Assembly: GCA_037043015.1 (NCBI GenBank)
Contig: CM073321.1
Location: 22,069,001 to 22,133,000, forward strand
Length of the DNA stretch: 64,000 bases
DNA from: Bryum argenteum
Taxonomy: Eukaryota > Streptophyta > Bryopsida > Bryales > Bryaceae
Direction: 5' to 3'
This document shows positions 43,731 through 54,016 of the stretch, one piece after another. The position numbers and the translations under genes were made by a program. A model generated the notes under the pieces. The model was not told where the DNA came from, ran no database searches, and saw nothing but the letters and a program-made list of their open reading frames with translations. Positions within the stretch are counted from its first letter, which is position 1. Each line of letters starts with the position of its first letter.

Positions 43731-46634
43731 CTACTCATCAGGACCAGAGGATTGCTCATAATCGCTATCTCCCTTCACTTCAGCTCCACTAGACCCCGTA
43801 GGATCATATTCATAATCGCTTGGAACCTCTTCTTTGATCTTGGGTTTATTCTCTGGACATTGTATATTCCCATATTTATGCCAAGTATAAAACTCGGGGA
43901 GATTAACAGGGATCTTTGGTTTTTTAGGCGGAACAATTGGAACCGTTGCAGATTTTTGTTTATGCGACTTGGAAGTGCCAAGCATGTGTTGTAACCCCGA
44001 GGCAGTACGATGGACATTGGCATTATTTTAATACTTGCCCAAAGGTACATCAGAGTCACTAGAGATGCTGCCATATTTGGCTCTTGAAAGGGATACTAAA
44101 TCCATAGAGGATTTCTCCAAGGTTGTCGTAACGCTTGCAGTAGAGGGTTGAAATAAAGCGCGGGGAGTAGCATATTGTAAAGATACTTGATCCTTAATAC
44201 CGGATGCGATATTCTTCGCGACCAGATCAAAGCTCATAGTGCCCGCAGTAGTATTGCACGCAGTGGTCTTTACATCTATCACCTCCTTTTCCAACCGTAA
44301 ACCACTAGCGATAACAGGTAGGACGTTATTCGATTTGCCCATGCCGCCTTGTGTCATTAACCGTGCTAACGGCTGCTCATCATCTAGATCATCCGCCGAA
44401 ACACCATGAGCGATAAAATCACCCTTAGCATCCTGAACATTTGGAGCATCTTCATCATTTGAAGCGGGGAAGAAAGTCATATCATCATCTTCATCACCAA
44501 ATTCAAAAACATCATTGTCATCAGACTCTGATTCATCCTCGACAGCTTCCTCATCATTCTCATGTACTTGGTCTTCCTCTAAATCCAAGTTCTCTCCATA
44601 CCATCGCCCATCGTCACTCAACTTATCATTCGCAAGCAATTTCGAGTTGGAATATATGTAGACCAAGTCATCAGCTCTGCCCGGTAGTAACCGATTCCGT
44701 TTCTTGTCGTGAGCATAAGGGTAGCTACTCCAGTTGCGTTCGCAAGCCGGCAAGGACACGGTCTGTGCTAGTATTCGCTTTGCAATTGGAGAGAGGAGCT
44801 TAGCACAAGCACCCTCAAACTTCCACCATGCATGTGGAGCTAGTTTTTGAGTATTAGGCTCCCGCATGTCATGAAATGGTGGACCCCTTACTCAAAACGC
44901 AAGAAATTCACTCACCACGTCTGCATAATCCTCCGCGGGACATAGTTTTTGTAAAACACGCTTGCAAGCTATTGGAAGATCGCGATCGTCAGCTAACTCT
45001 TGGTCTTGTAGTAAATAAGGATTTAAAAGTGCAGCCGCGCCATGTAAATCAGTTGTCATGAGCCGTTTCCAATGGTAAAACTCCTCTTTTGTGGTGGCCA
45101 CCTCAAGTGGTTCCAATGAGATTGGCGGTGCATGCAAAGTATGGACATGTCTCTCAAGATCACGCATGATATGCCAAACCTTGTCCGTACTAGGAGCCTT
45201 GCCGTCGAATTCTCTCAGAGCGTACACTACTGGAGCAACCATATCCCGTAGTCTTTTGCATTGCTCCCAAAAGTCATCGCTCAACACCACCTTCTTGACC
45301 TTACGGGAGAATATAAGCTTATCTCTAGCGGATACCGTCTTCTTCAAGGCATAGGCTGTGAACATAGGGTCGACAACAACTTGCTCCAATGATTCCTTGA
45401 CCTCCAACAAGCGATCTATTATTATGAATCGAGTAGCAAATCTTGTTTTCCCAGGCATCAGTAGGCTGAATTTCGCCTCGTGTTTACGAAACACAGCTAG
45501 GGGCATTTGTCGCCTCTTGATAAACTTGACCATTCTCTTCGCCATGACCAAAGTATTTGTCATCCATCCAGCCTTTCTCCAATCCTCCAACAACAAGTCC
45601 ATTGCATGTGTCGCACACCCTTGCATGAAAATGTGCGGATATTTCTCAAGGACTATTCTTGAGGCATCGAGCATTACAGAAGCATTGTCTGTGCATACTT
45701 GAACAATGTTCTCTGGTCCAACTTGTTCTATATACTTCAATATGAGAGATGACATATACACCGCTGTCTTTTCTATGCCAGTAGTATCCACAGCTCCTAG
45801 AACAAGCTCTCCAGCTTGAGTCACGAGCATCGCATTCACCAAAGGGCGACTAGTCACAGATGACCATCCATCCATAGTCAAAGTTCCTCCAAACTTCCGA
45901 AGGCTCTGCGAGAGTCTACTATCTAGTTTCTTTTGTAACTCCGTCTTTACTTCTCCTAACAACCTTGTCCGAATGTCATGGTAGGATGGTGGAGCATAGG
46001 ATTTTTGAAATCCAGCAGTCTTCATCACGGCAGCTTTGAACGCATCATTCCGGGCTACTGAGAATGGTATATTTGCTTCGTAAAAAAATTTCGCCCAGAG
46101 TTTATCCAACTCCCGCCTATCCGCTTCTGCAAAAGTAGCTTCAAATGAAGATTGCTTGGTTTGCTTCATAGATCCAAACATCGGGCGAGTATCGTTAATT
46201 CCCCTCATAAGCATGGAAGAAGCAGAGGTTGACCCTACCAAAAGATTTGTTGAATTCATGGGGGTGCCTAGCGAGGACCCTACACAAGAGTCACTCCTAG
46301 GGGTTTCAGGAATGTCATGTTTTGAAGCACATGAAACGTCCTTGGATGGAGTGAGAGAACATTCAACGAGAAATACGTCCAATTCTCCGTTATATGGAGA
46401 GAACTCCCCACCACATCTTAAAAATAACTGCCTAATTTCCCTAGGCAGCTTTGGACAAAGGGCAGAACTCGAATCCCTATGTCCAGGAATCTTCTCGTAC
46501 CGATAATGACTCAAATTCCGACTCTTCTTCTTAGAAACTATTACATGACATAGTGAGCACTGTAGGAAGGACCCAGACGCTTTGCCTTCCTTCTCGATGT
46601 CTCTAAACCAAGGCTCATATGGAGCAGGGCCCAT
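43731..46634 (-). pseudogene. hAT transposase, about 968 codons, two in-frame stops
   Basis: Read on the minus strand from ATG 46634. It starts with a BED-like finger (FLQCSLCHVIV, then RNLSHYRYEKIPGH). The DUF659 and catalytic region shows GGTLTMDGWSS, VQVCTDNASVMLDA, FMQGCATHAMDLLLEDW and PGKTRFATRFI. The C-terminal hAT dimerisation domain reads APHAWWKFEGA, LPACERNWSSYPYAHDKKRNRL and DLVYIYSN. Stops at 44892-44894 (TGA, as from CGA) and 44028-44030 (TAA) keep the same frame on both sides. An acidic stretch (ESESDDNDVFEFGDEDDDM) and a tail to 43731 follow. Such proteins cut and rejoin element ends in the nucleus. This copy would make truncated product. Confidence 0.92.
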
Positions 46635-46833
46635 TTTGATAAATAGGACGCCTCAAAGTCATAAACAGTGGTGAGACCGTGACGAGGAAAAAATGGCAAG
46701 AGTTCCTTACGGAAATCCTCACTTCCGAACTCAATACCTACCAAGCAATGTACACATAAAATGAATTATGCAGCTCAAAGCCCTTGGAAAGTGTTCAAAA
46801 TTCGGAATTGAAATGAGACTCAATGTCTCATCT

Positions 46834-46843
46834 CTTATATACC
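46834..46843 (-). promoter_or_regulatory. TATA-like box of hAT transposase gene
   Basis: On the minus strand the sequence GGTATATAAG lies about 200 bp before the transposase ATG, with a GC-rich array upstream of it. The spacing suits a start site near 46805. Confidence 0.6.
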
Positions 46844-46904
46844 ATCCAACTCTGAATATGACCGTTGTAATTTGAAATTGAAATGCTCCTAAACCGTTGG
46901 ATGC

Positions 46905-47205
46905 TCAAAGGGGCCATCTGGCCATAGGCGATCGCCGGATGCAAGGGCCAGTCGCAGTGGCCGACAGCCAGTCGCCCGGGCCGACGGCCGGACCGAAGGC
47001 CGGTCACCCGGGACCGACGGCCGGTCGCCCGGGCCGACGGCAAGCTCGGGGACCGGTCGACGGGGTGGTTCGACCAATGAACGTACCCCGTTGGTCATTT
47101 ACCCTTAGTAAAACGACCAGAATCTCTAAGTCACGGACGATCCCCGGACCCCAACCGGACGTCCGACGGACGTTCGCCGGACGTCCGGACGCTGTGACAT
47201 CCCTG
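46905..47205. repeat. GC-rich array and right subterminal repeats of hAT element
   Basis: CCGACGGCCGGTCGCCCGGG-type units (46940-47075) resemble the arrays before the other hAT genes. From 47150 to the end come GGACGTCCG motifs and the terminal repeat. Confidence 0.75.
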
Positions 47206-47213
47206 CTCGAGAG

Positions 47214-47970
47214 CAATGTAGTGTTCGACAGGGGTTATTCGCTTGGTCAATGACAAGAGGGTCTTGGTGGTTGGCCGTACGGACGGCAACCCCACCCGAG
47301 CTACCCTCGTACGCGTTATGTTGGATTCCGGAGCTCAGCCATTGAAGATTGGCAAGCAGTTAGCCCTGGATTCGGGTCTAGGTGCTTCAGACCTCGAGCC
47401 TTGCCCATTTACGATTGTTACATTGGTTGGAGGCATGGAGAAGGCCATGGGGTACACTCGACATCCATTATAGTTGATGTTTGGCGTGGGATCTGGACCC
47501 TTGTTCTCTCACGTATCTCTCCAATGTGCTGTGACTGGTGCCACCAACTATGATATTTTAGTGCACCAACAAGCACTTTATCCTCTTGGTTTTGGAGTAG
47601 ATAACTGGACTGAGGAGGCTTGGATTAGGCCTGGGTGGTCTGCCGGTGATGGCAGAAAGGAGCTCATTCCTGTTGTCTTCGCAGCTAGCGCCATGACTTC
47701 TACAGCGGACGCTATGTTTGGATGCAGTGCTCTAGCATCTAATTTGCCATGTGCTTCTACGCTTTTGGAGGAGACATGCATTCATGTCGGGGGTAGCGGA
47801 GACACATGAGCATGCACCAGTGGAGATCCGTGCACGTCATTGCAAGGATCCTTCTCCCACTTGGGGTACTCCGTTGGAGCTCATTCGGCGTTTTCGAGAG
47901 ATTGTGGAGGCTTTTATTGCTTCACAGAGCTCCATGGATCCTTCTGCTCCGTTGTTGGCACAGCCTATTT
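47214..47970 (+). pseudogene. Gypsy aspartic protease region
   Basis: The frame around 47243 reads LVRVMLDSGAQPLKIGKQL, the Asp-Ser-Gly active site of a retroviral-type protease, in a fold of normal length. A TAG at 47471-47473 interrupts in frame. The following frame reads FGVGSGPLFSHVSLQCAVTG and YDILVHQQALYPLGFGVD (the expected ILG-like part is changed to DILV). Several shifts follow before the methyltransferase. The protein would cut gag from pol. Confidence 0.75.
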
Positions 47971-47990
47971 AGTGGCATCCAGCGGAGGAG

Positions 47991-48990
47991 GGTATTACAC
48001 TTGTGGAGTTGTTTGCGAGGATTAGCACCGGGCTAGCGGCTGTGTTAGAGGCAGGGCTCAAGGTGCGGCAGTATATCCATGTGAACAGTGGTTTTGCCGC
48101 CACCCGTGCCGCTCGCCATCACGTGCAGCGTTTATTCGGCTTGTATCTAGAGCAGTTGCCACTATATGCGATTTGTGGGTGCTTTGGAAAGCTCCCATGT
48201 GATGTCACATTGATTAGTGAGGATGATTTTTGCCGTTTGGGTCATGTTGACTTGATCATTGCGGGCTGGCCTTGCCAAGGTCATTCACGGGCAGGCAGTG
48301 GTCGTGGATTGGATGATCCACATTCGGAACTCTTTGCAGATTTGCTCCGGCTCATCCAGTGGTGGTCTACCGACCAATCTACGCCACCGGGGTACATTTT
48401 TGAGAATGCACCTCCATTGGGAGAGACACGCACCAAGGTGCGTGAGGATAGTGCTTATATCCATCATCTCCTTGGTCCTCCCACTTTTGTGGATGTCGCC
48501 GCCATGGGCTCTTATGCCCATCAACCTCGTTGGATTTAGACCAATTTGGTGTCTTCGGCGCTTCTTAGCTTGGCACTTGCTCAAGTGCAGAGGCCTTTTC
48601 ATCGGAGAGTCACGAACATCTTGGGTGATCATTGTATTACACCGATGGTAACCAAGGATGATGAGCCACCATTAGCAGTGGTGAACCGGGCAGGCCATGA
48701 TTGAGCGGCCTTCACGACCTTGATGTGTTATCCGGGATTCTTTGCTTTTCGTGCACAAGGTCCGCGCATGGTTTGAGATTGATGTTTTCCAAGCTTATGA
48801 GGAGCCTTCTGCCCATGAGAGAAAGTGGACTATGGGCTTTCACACTGGCACTACTGCCGCTCCAGGTCTTTCGGAGGAGCAACGTCGTTTCTTGTTGGGT
48901 CAAGCCATTGACCTCAACACTCTTATTTGGATCTGTGGCCTTTCTTTTGCCGTTCAGCGCCATCTTTGTGACAATCTACGTGAGCTGGGG
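47991..48990 (+). pseudogene. C5 DNA cytosine methyltransferase domain in gypsy pol
   Basis: Motifs follow the order of cytosine-5 methyltransferases. Motif I: TLVELFARISTGLAAVLEAG. Motif IV: LIIAGWPCQGHSRAGSGRGL with the catalytic Cys at 48273-48275. Motif VI: GYIFENAPP. Motif VIII: HQPRWI, a TAG, then TNL. Motifs IX and X: EEPSAHERKWTMGF, LSEEQRRFLLGQAIDLNTL. Stops at 48537 (TAG) and 48702 (TGA) and a shift near 48770 break it. Motifs I-VI lie in one open frame. The enzyme would add methyl groups to cytosine in DNA. It sits between protease and reverse transcriptase, with no sign of host-type regulatory domains. Motif VI has ENA where most enzymes have ENV. Confidence 0.88.
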
Positions 48991-49044
48991 GCAACTACTG
49001 ATGGTCAGGGGGCAACGGAGCCTCATCTTAGACATGTAGTCTGA

Positions 49045-50135
49045 AGAATCAGCGTTACTTTATCGCTTAGAGAGTCATGCAGCAGAGGAGCTTCGTGCTC
49101 AGCGTGTCTTTGCCGCCTTGGCTCATGATTTTAGAGCAGCAGATGCTCGAGAGATCTTTTCTCGAGTTTATTTCGAGGATGCAGGAGTTTCTATGGATTC
49201 CGTGGGTGAGGAGGCTGGGGGGATGAATGCCCTCTCTGCTACCAAGTAGCAGTTACCGGTTGTGCCGGCACGTGGTGGTTTTCCAACGGTGGAGAAGGAG
49301 ACCACGGAGTTTGATGACTGTCCTTTGGAATTGGGGCCACATCTCACCGGTGTCGAGGCACGAAGGGTGCGGGCGTTCATAAGTTTGTATCGAAGTTGTT
49401 TTGCCTTCAGCCTTCACGATTTGGAAGATTATAGAGGCAAACCTATTCATATTCAGTTGGAGGATAATCACCCCATCTTCCGGCGACCGTACAAGCTCAG
49501 TCTTTTAGAAAAAGTTGGTGTTCAGACTCGGTGTCAGGAGTTGTTGGCTGCCAGCTTGATTAAGCTCTCCAATGGCAAGTACGCTTGTGCCACTGTTATG
49601 CCATCGAAGAAGGATATATTTGGCAGCTGGATAGAGAAGCGCATGTGTGGGGATTACCAACCGGTTAATCGCAAGACTAAATCGGATCGGTATCCTATGC
49701 CCACGCCATAGGAGTTGTTTGATACAGTGGAGCATTCTAGAGTATTTAGTACTCTAGATTTGAGGTCTGGTTATCATCAGTTATCGTTGATGGTGGAGGA
49801 CCGAGTGAAGACTGCATTTTGGGGAGTTGATCAGGATGGGAGAGATCAACTTTACCATCGGAAGTTTCTCCCATTTGGCCTCAGGAACGCACTTGCAGAG
49901 TTTCAGAGGGTGATGGATCGGGTGTTGACCGGTTTTATTACCATTTACTCGATGCTACATTGATGATGTTAGCATCTTCAGTAGTAGCCCACAAGAGCAT
50001 GTGAGGCACTTGCAGGCCGTGTTTGAGAGGTTACGGCAGTGGGGATTGCGCTTGCATTATGGCAAGTGCAAGTTCTTCCACAATCGGTTACCATACTTGG
50101 AACATATGATTGTTCCAAGAGGTCTTGGCGTTCAA
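49045..50135 (+). pseudogene. Gypsy reverse transcriptase, N-terminal and catalytic part
   Basis: A linker (EELRAQRVFAALAHDFRAAD) leads to the reverse transcriptase: LEDNHPIFRRPYKLS, LLAASLIKLSNGKYACA, MCGDYQPVNRKTKSDRYPMP, then STLDLRSGYHQL, FLPFGLRNALAEFQRVMD and, in a shifted frame, YIDDVSIFSS (catalytic Asp pair at 49962-49967). In-frame TAG codons at 49247 and 49709 fall where CAG would fit; the second one sits in the family motif PTPQELFD. The usual LYAWLVMPFGL block is well kept. The polymerase would copy element RNA into DNA. Confidence 0.88.
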
Positions 50136-50335
50136 ATAGTTAAATGAAAAAATATTTTTTTATATCATTTAACTATTTGAAGTTAATTTAATTAATAAAA
50201 AGTTTGTTACAATAAAGTTTTAATATAATATCAAACATTTATTTTTACGAGTTCAAAAAAGAAATTTAAATAAAAGAAAATTTACTTTACTCTTTTATAA
50301 ATATAAAATTGAATTAGGATAAATTCCGGCCAAGG
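50136..50335. repeat. 200-bp AT-rich insertion in reverse transcriptase gene
   Basis: It interrupts coding sequence between RGLGVQ and PAKVDALQKI, which are contiguous in relatives. It begins ATAGTTAAATGA, and the inverted copy of this word occurs at 50165-50176, so the left end can fold. Base composition is about 80% A+T, in contrast to its surroundings. No clear target duplication is seen. It does not have GT-AG ends. Confidence 0.8.
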
Positions 50336-50952
50336 TGGATGCTCTACAGAAGATTCCGGCCCCAACCGACGTGTCAAGGCTTCGAGCTTTTCTTGGCTTG
50401 GCAAATTATTATCGCCGGTTTGTCAAGAACTTTGGCTTGATAGCTAAGCCGTTGACTATACTTACGGGGAAGGATCAACGGTGGACATGGGGACGAAAGC
50501 AAGAGCAGGCATTTGTTACTTTGAAGTTGAAGCTCGTCTTAGCGCTAGTTTTGCGAAGTCCGGATGCCACACGATCCTTCCAGTTGCACACTGATTGGAG
50601 TATTGTAGGATTGAGAGCAGTTTTGACTCAGAAAGATGAGGAAGGACGGAAGTATGTTGTTGCTTTTGCTTCTAGAAGCAACAACAATGCAGAGTCTAAC
50701 TATTCATCTTATAAGGGAGAGGCATTGGCAGCGGTATGGGCTATAGCACATTTTAGGCCCTACTTGTATGGCCAACGTTTTACCTTCGTGACCAACCACC
50801 AGCCTTTGAAGTGGCTTATGGAGTCTGACAAGCTTACTGGAAAGCTCGCCAGGTGGGCTTTGTTGCTTCAGGAGTATGACTTTGAGGTTGTACATCGGGC
50901 CGGCATCACGAACTTGGATGCGGATGGGCTATCTCGCAATCCAAGTCCATAA
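50336..50952 (+). pseudogene. Gypsy reverse transcriptase thumb and RNase H
   Basis: The frame reads IPAPTDVSRLRAFLGLANYYRRFV, then TLLTGKD-like LTILTGKDQRW and the RNase H domain: FQLHTDWSIVGLRAVLTQ (first Asp), SKGE-like SSYKGEALAAVWAI (Glu), and TNHQPLKWLM where most relatives have TDH, so one catalytic Asp is Asn. It ends TNLDADGLSRNPSP with a stop at 50950. The family match is strong. Confidence 0.9.
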
Positions 50953-51462
50953 GAGGAGGATTTGACTGGTGCCAGGTAGCATGGGGATTGCGATAGGGAG
51001 GCAGTTCTGAGGAGGCATGCAGCAACCTATCTCACTTTGATGTTTGGCTCCGCATGTACATTGTCTGATATGCCAACATATAAGGAACCGGACAGAGCCC
51101 AGGTTGTTAGTGATGTGTGAGAAGACATTCTCGTCTTGCACAAGCTACAACATGGGATGCTTACACCTGCTCTTTCGGCGATGGAGCATGATAGAGTTGG
51201 ACCTAGGATAGCGAGGTTCCATTGGAAGAACGGCCTTCTGTTTCGTGTGTGGCCAGATGGGACTAGGCGCATAGTTTCCAGCCCATATCAGAGGGCTTCG
51301 TTGGTGTGGCACGTATACGAGGACCTTGAGCATTTTGGTGTGCGACGGACTCATGTGATGTTATGCAGCCAGTATTGGTGGACCGGCATGTATCAGCAGG
51401 TTCCAGGTATGTTTCATGGTGTGAAGTCTGTGATCGGGTTAGATCCAGCTTCAACACCTTAT
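50953..51462 (+). pseudogene. Gypsy integrase N-terminal finger, core deleted
   Basis: In frame with TAG 50977 and TGA 51118, the sequence leads into EDILVLHKLQHGML, WPDGTRRIV and WHVYEDLEHFGVRRTHVML, which fits the HHCC finger start and the YWWTGMYQQV motif. The catalytic core that should follow is absent. Within about 60 bp the sequence meets the LTR-like repeat. A deletion therefore removed the core and the 3' end of the internal region. Confidence 0.75.
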
Positions 51463-51656
51463 CACCACCTTGACTTGACATCTTTGTTAAGTCAAGCTTT
51501 GGGAGTGAGTTTAGAGTATATTTAGTGATTTTTTTGCTTGTAAGTGATGGTTTATCATTAGTAAAGGCTCCGCATACTCTACTTCCGCTCGCACTTGTTA
51601 ATTCTCCCCTGTGGAGTGCGAGACGCTTGACTACTCTTGTGATTTGCAATACATTC
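51463..51656 (+). repeat. 3' LTR fragment of methyltransferase-bearing gypsy element
   Basis: It matches 9342-9535 closely in the same orientation and lacks the rest of the left copy from 9536 on. The inverted pair is kept with one change (TTTGTTAAGTC). Confidence 0.75.
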
Positions 51657-51739
51657 CTTGAGGGTCTACTATGTATGCTTAGTTTAGTATATGATTTTCT
51701 TTTATTTGATGTTGGTTGTGGCTCACGGTCTGATGGGAT

Positions 51740-54007
51740 TTAGCGATCTTTGTTTACAGGACACCATGCCTCCACACTAAAATCATCGTAGTCGAGATCA
51801 ACATAATGATTTGCGGCGGATACAAAGGCTTCCTTATCTCCCATATGCAGGATTGTGTTTGCATCCAGGCCGCAAATCTGTGCAAACAAAAACAATGGCG
51901 AGTGAGAGCTTGGCCAATATAAACCTGAAATGAGTTTTAAGATCAAGTCGAGCTAAATAACCATCTGATCGCAATATGCAGATTTAGACAGTTCGGCACA
52001 AAAAAAAAAAAAAACTTGAATCGAGCTAACGACAGAGTAGATAATGGGTTGCAATGAACTTACAACTCCAGAGAGCGTTGGCTTAACACCAGCCAAAATC
52101 ATCAAAACTCTGCGCTTTGTAGGTGCAAACATCTTAAGCACTTTGCAGTAGAATTCAAGGCGGAGTTCGCTTGAATGAATGAGCAGGGAGTGCTCCTTGT
52201 ACATTCCCGGTCTCGTATAGAGGGGCAAGTTTGGTGCCTTATATGTTTCCGGGATGCTCTGGAGTAAGTTGAAAGCGCGGCTGCTCTTCTAGACAAGAAA
52301 CAACAGCGTAACTTGGTGCTTCTCCAAGACCTTCCCCTCAGCGATGCCGTTGAAGCGCTCGTTGCTGCACAACATGTTGTTGGACGACTTCATGGCGTAA
52401 ACGTCTTTCATGTGCGTTGTTGCATACGCCATGGCTTGGGCATATCGAGCAGTGCTCTCCGTGATCCAAAGCCATACATCCGGACAATCAAATTTGGGGT
52501 CTTTCACCATGCCCCGGTACTTGTCAAGGAACTCTTTGAAGTAGGGGTTGTTGGTGGTCGGATGTACTCATGAAGAACTCGGTCGCGTACTCCGAAATCT
52601 CCTCCAAGGTTTTATTTTTCGTCTTCTTCTGCCTGTAGTTGTAGAAGAAGGTATTGTCCGGAATAGTGAGGAGCATCGCCATTGTTTGGCGCGTCACCTT
52701 CAAATCTGTCTTGAACTTCTTCCAGTTCTTGACATTGAATCTCTTCTTGGAGTCGAACAACCCAAGCGAAGGCCGGAGGTTCTTAAACTCCATTGCGACG
52801 GTGTGCTTCCTCTTCCTGTACTCCACCCACTACTTAGCAGAGATGCAGTGGAAATAGTTCTTGCTTGACTTCTTCACACTCACTTTCGGGAACGATATAG
52901 CGCGATTGGGAGTCTCTTGAGAAGGTGAAGAGCCAGTTTCTTCAAGTCGTACTCCTCTAGCTGACCCATTGTTTTAAAGAATTCTTGAGTGAGGACGAAA
53001 TGCTTTGATTTAGCATTCCAATCGGGAGCAAGCCTGAAGGACAGCTTAGTGTCAGGGTCAATAGTCTCTCCAAGGCCATAGTTCAAGAAGAACTTCGATC
53101 ACAGCTGGTAGACTTCTTCGGGGGCTGTGATTATGAGCAACTCGTTCCGAAGGTCGGATGGCTTTATAATCGAGTCCTTGGTGTTCGTGTTGATGCTCAC
53201 GAAGCGCTTGACCATGGCAGCAGCAATTGGCTACAATCTAATATGTGAGATAAAATAGAGGATATTTAAGCTTGAGTCGAGCTAAACCGAGAGCATTATG
53301 CCCAATATTTCATTTGAAAAGAGAATGATACTATATAGAAAATGGTGGATGTTTTAACTCGAGTCAAGCTAAACCAACTTACGTCGTATCTCTTGCGCAC
53401 TTTCATGTTCTTCTTCTACTCCTTCCGGTTTGGCTTCTTCATCTTGACTGGGTAGCCGCAAGCCTTCCCCACACTACGGGCGCCCATAATGTTTGTAGCC
53501 AAGGAGTGAATGTTCCAGCGTTGTTCGTCTTGTTCGTCATGGCTGACACGTCCATGATCACCTTGGGGTCCTTGTGCCATACAACGTGTGCCTTTCAGTT
53601 TCTAAGGGCCTCAAGTTTCTTCGCGTCAATTTGTAATTGCGAACGAATTCCTTTGCAGCCTGAATATGGTGTTGCCCATCGATGATCCGGAACGTGCAGG
53701 TTGAAACAAGAGTCTCCCACTTCCATTTATCCAATGGCTCATAAAATATGGGCATAATGACGATGGTCGGCCTGGAACTGACGTCGATAGAGTTCGTCAG
53801 GATGTTCTTGTAGTGCTTTATCTCAAACGTCTCAAGCGAACGCACGACAAACCTAGTCAATGAGATTTCAAGGAGGTCTATATCCACATCAATTGGGTCA
53901 GTCTTGACGCCGAGGACGTAACAGTTGGCGCACCTCTCCCAGCTCTCCGCCAGTGTCTTCTTGGCCTCCTCATAATCTATTTCTTTGTGGAACACAGTTG
54001 CCTTCAT
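51740..54007 (-). pseudogene. Decayed intron-bearing gene with ParB-like motif
   Basis: The minus-strand frame from 54007 reads ATVFHKEIDYEEAKKTLAE, a middle domain and CTFRIIDGQHHIQAAKEF, the pattern of ParB-like/DGQHR domains. After a frameshift (about 53590) HKDPKVIMDVSAMTNKTNN follows up to a clean donor. Introns 53231-53382 (GTAAGTTGG...ATTGTAG) and 51925-52063 (GTAAGTTC...TTTCAG) have good borders. Later exon-like pieces include 52880-53086, 52524-52826 and 52289-52510 (WLWITESTARYAQAMAYATTH). No transposon signature is seen, so a decayed host gene is possible. Function unknown. Confidence 0.6.
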
Positions 54008-54016
54008 GGTAGAAGA

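Larger units (their letters stand above)
26864..47205 (+). mobile_element. 20.3-kb hAT DNA transposon with kinase-like and RING cargo
   Basis: The ends are CAAGGATGTCA (left) and, inverted, CAGGGATGTCA (right), which fit the hAT CAGGGATG-type tip. The 8-bp target duplication CTCGAGAG at 26856-26863 and 47206-47213 is exact. Subterminal GGACGTCCG motifs lie inside both ends. A hAT transposase gene lies on the minus strand (46634-43731). The rest includes a kinase-like gene, tandem 1.07-kb repeats and a RING gene, with a nested 3.7-kb CACTA element. Without the nested element it is 16.6 kb, far larger than the typical 2-5 kb hAT. Confidence 0.9.
9342..51656 (+). mobile_element. Ty3/gypsy element carrying a DNA methyltransferase, split by nested insertions
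   Basis: About 193 bp at 9342-9535 recurs at 51463-51656 in the same orientation. Between them, after removal of the CACTA element at 10350-26121 and the hAT element at 26864-47205, about 6.2 kb remain in gypsy order: primer-binding-like site (near 9663), gag with zinc knuckle, protease, DNA methyltransferase, reverse transcriptase, RNase H and integrase finger. The integrase core and the usual 3' end are missing. Both large insertions have exact target duplications inside this element, so one element on the two sides is the simplest reading. The left border is uncertain because the copia element inserted at it. Confidence 0.82.
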
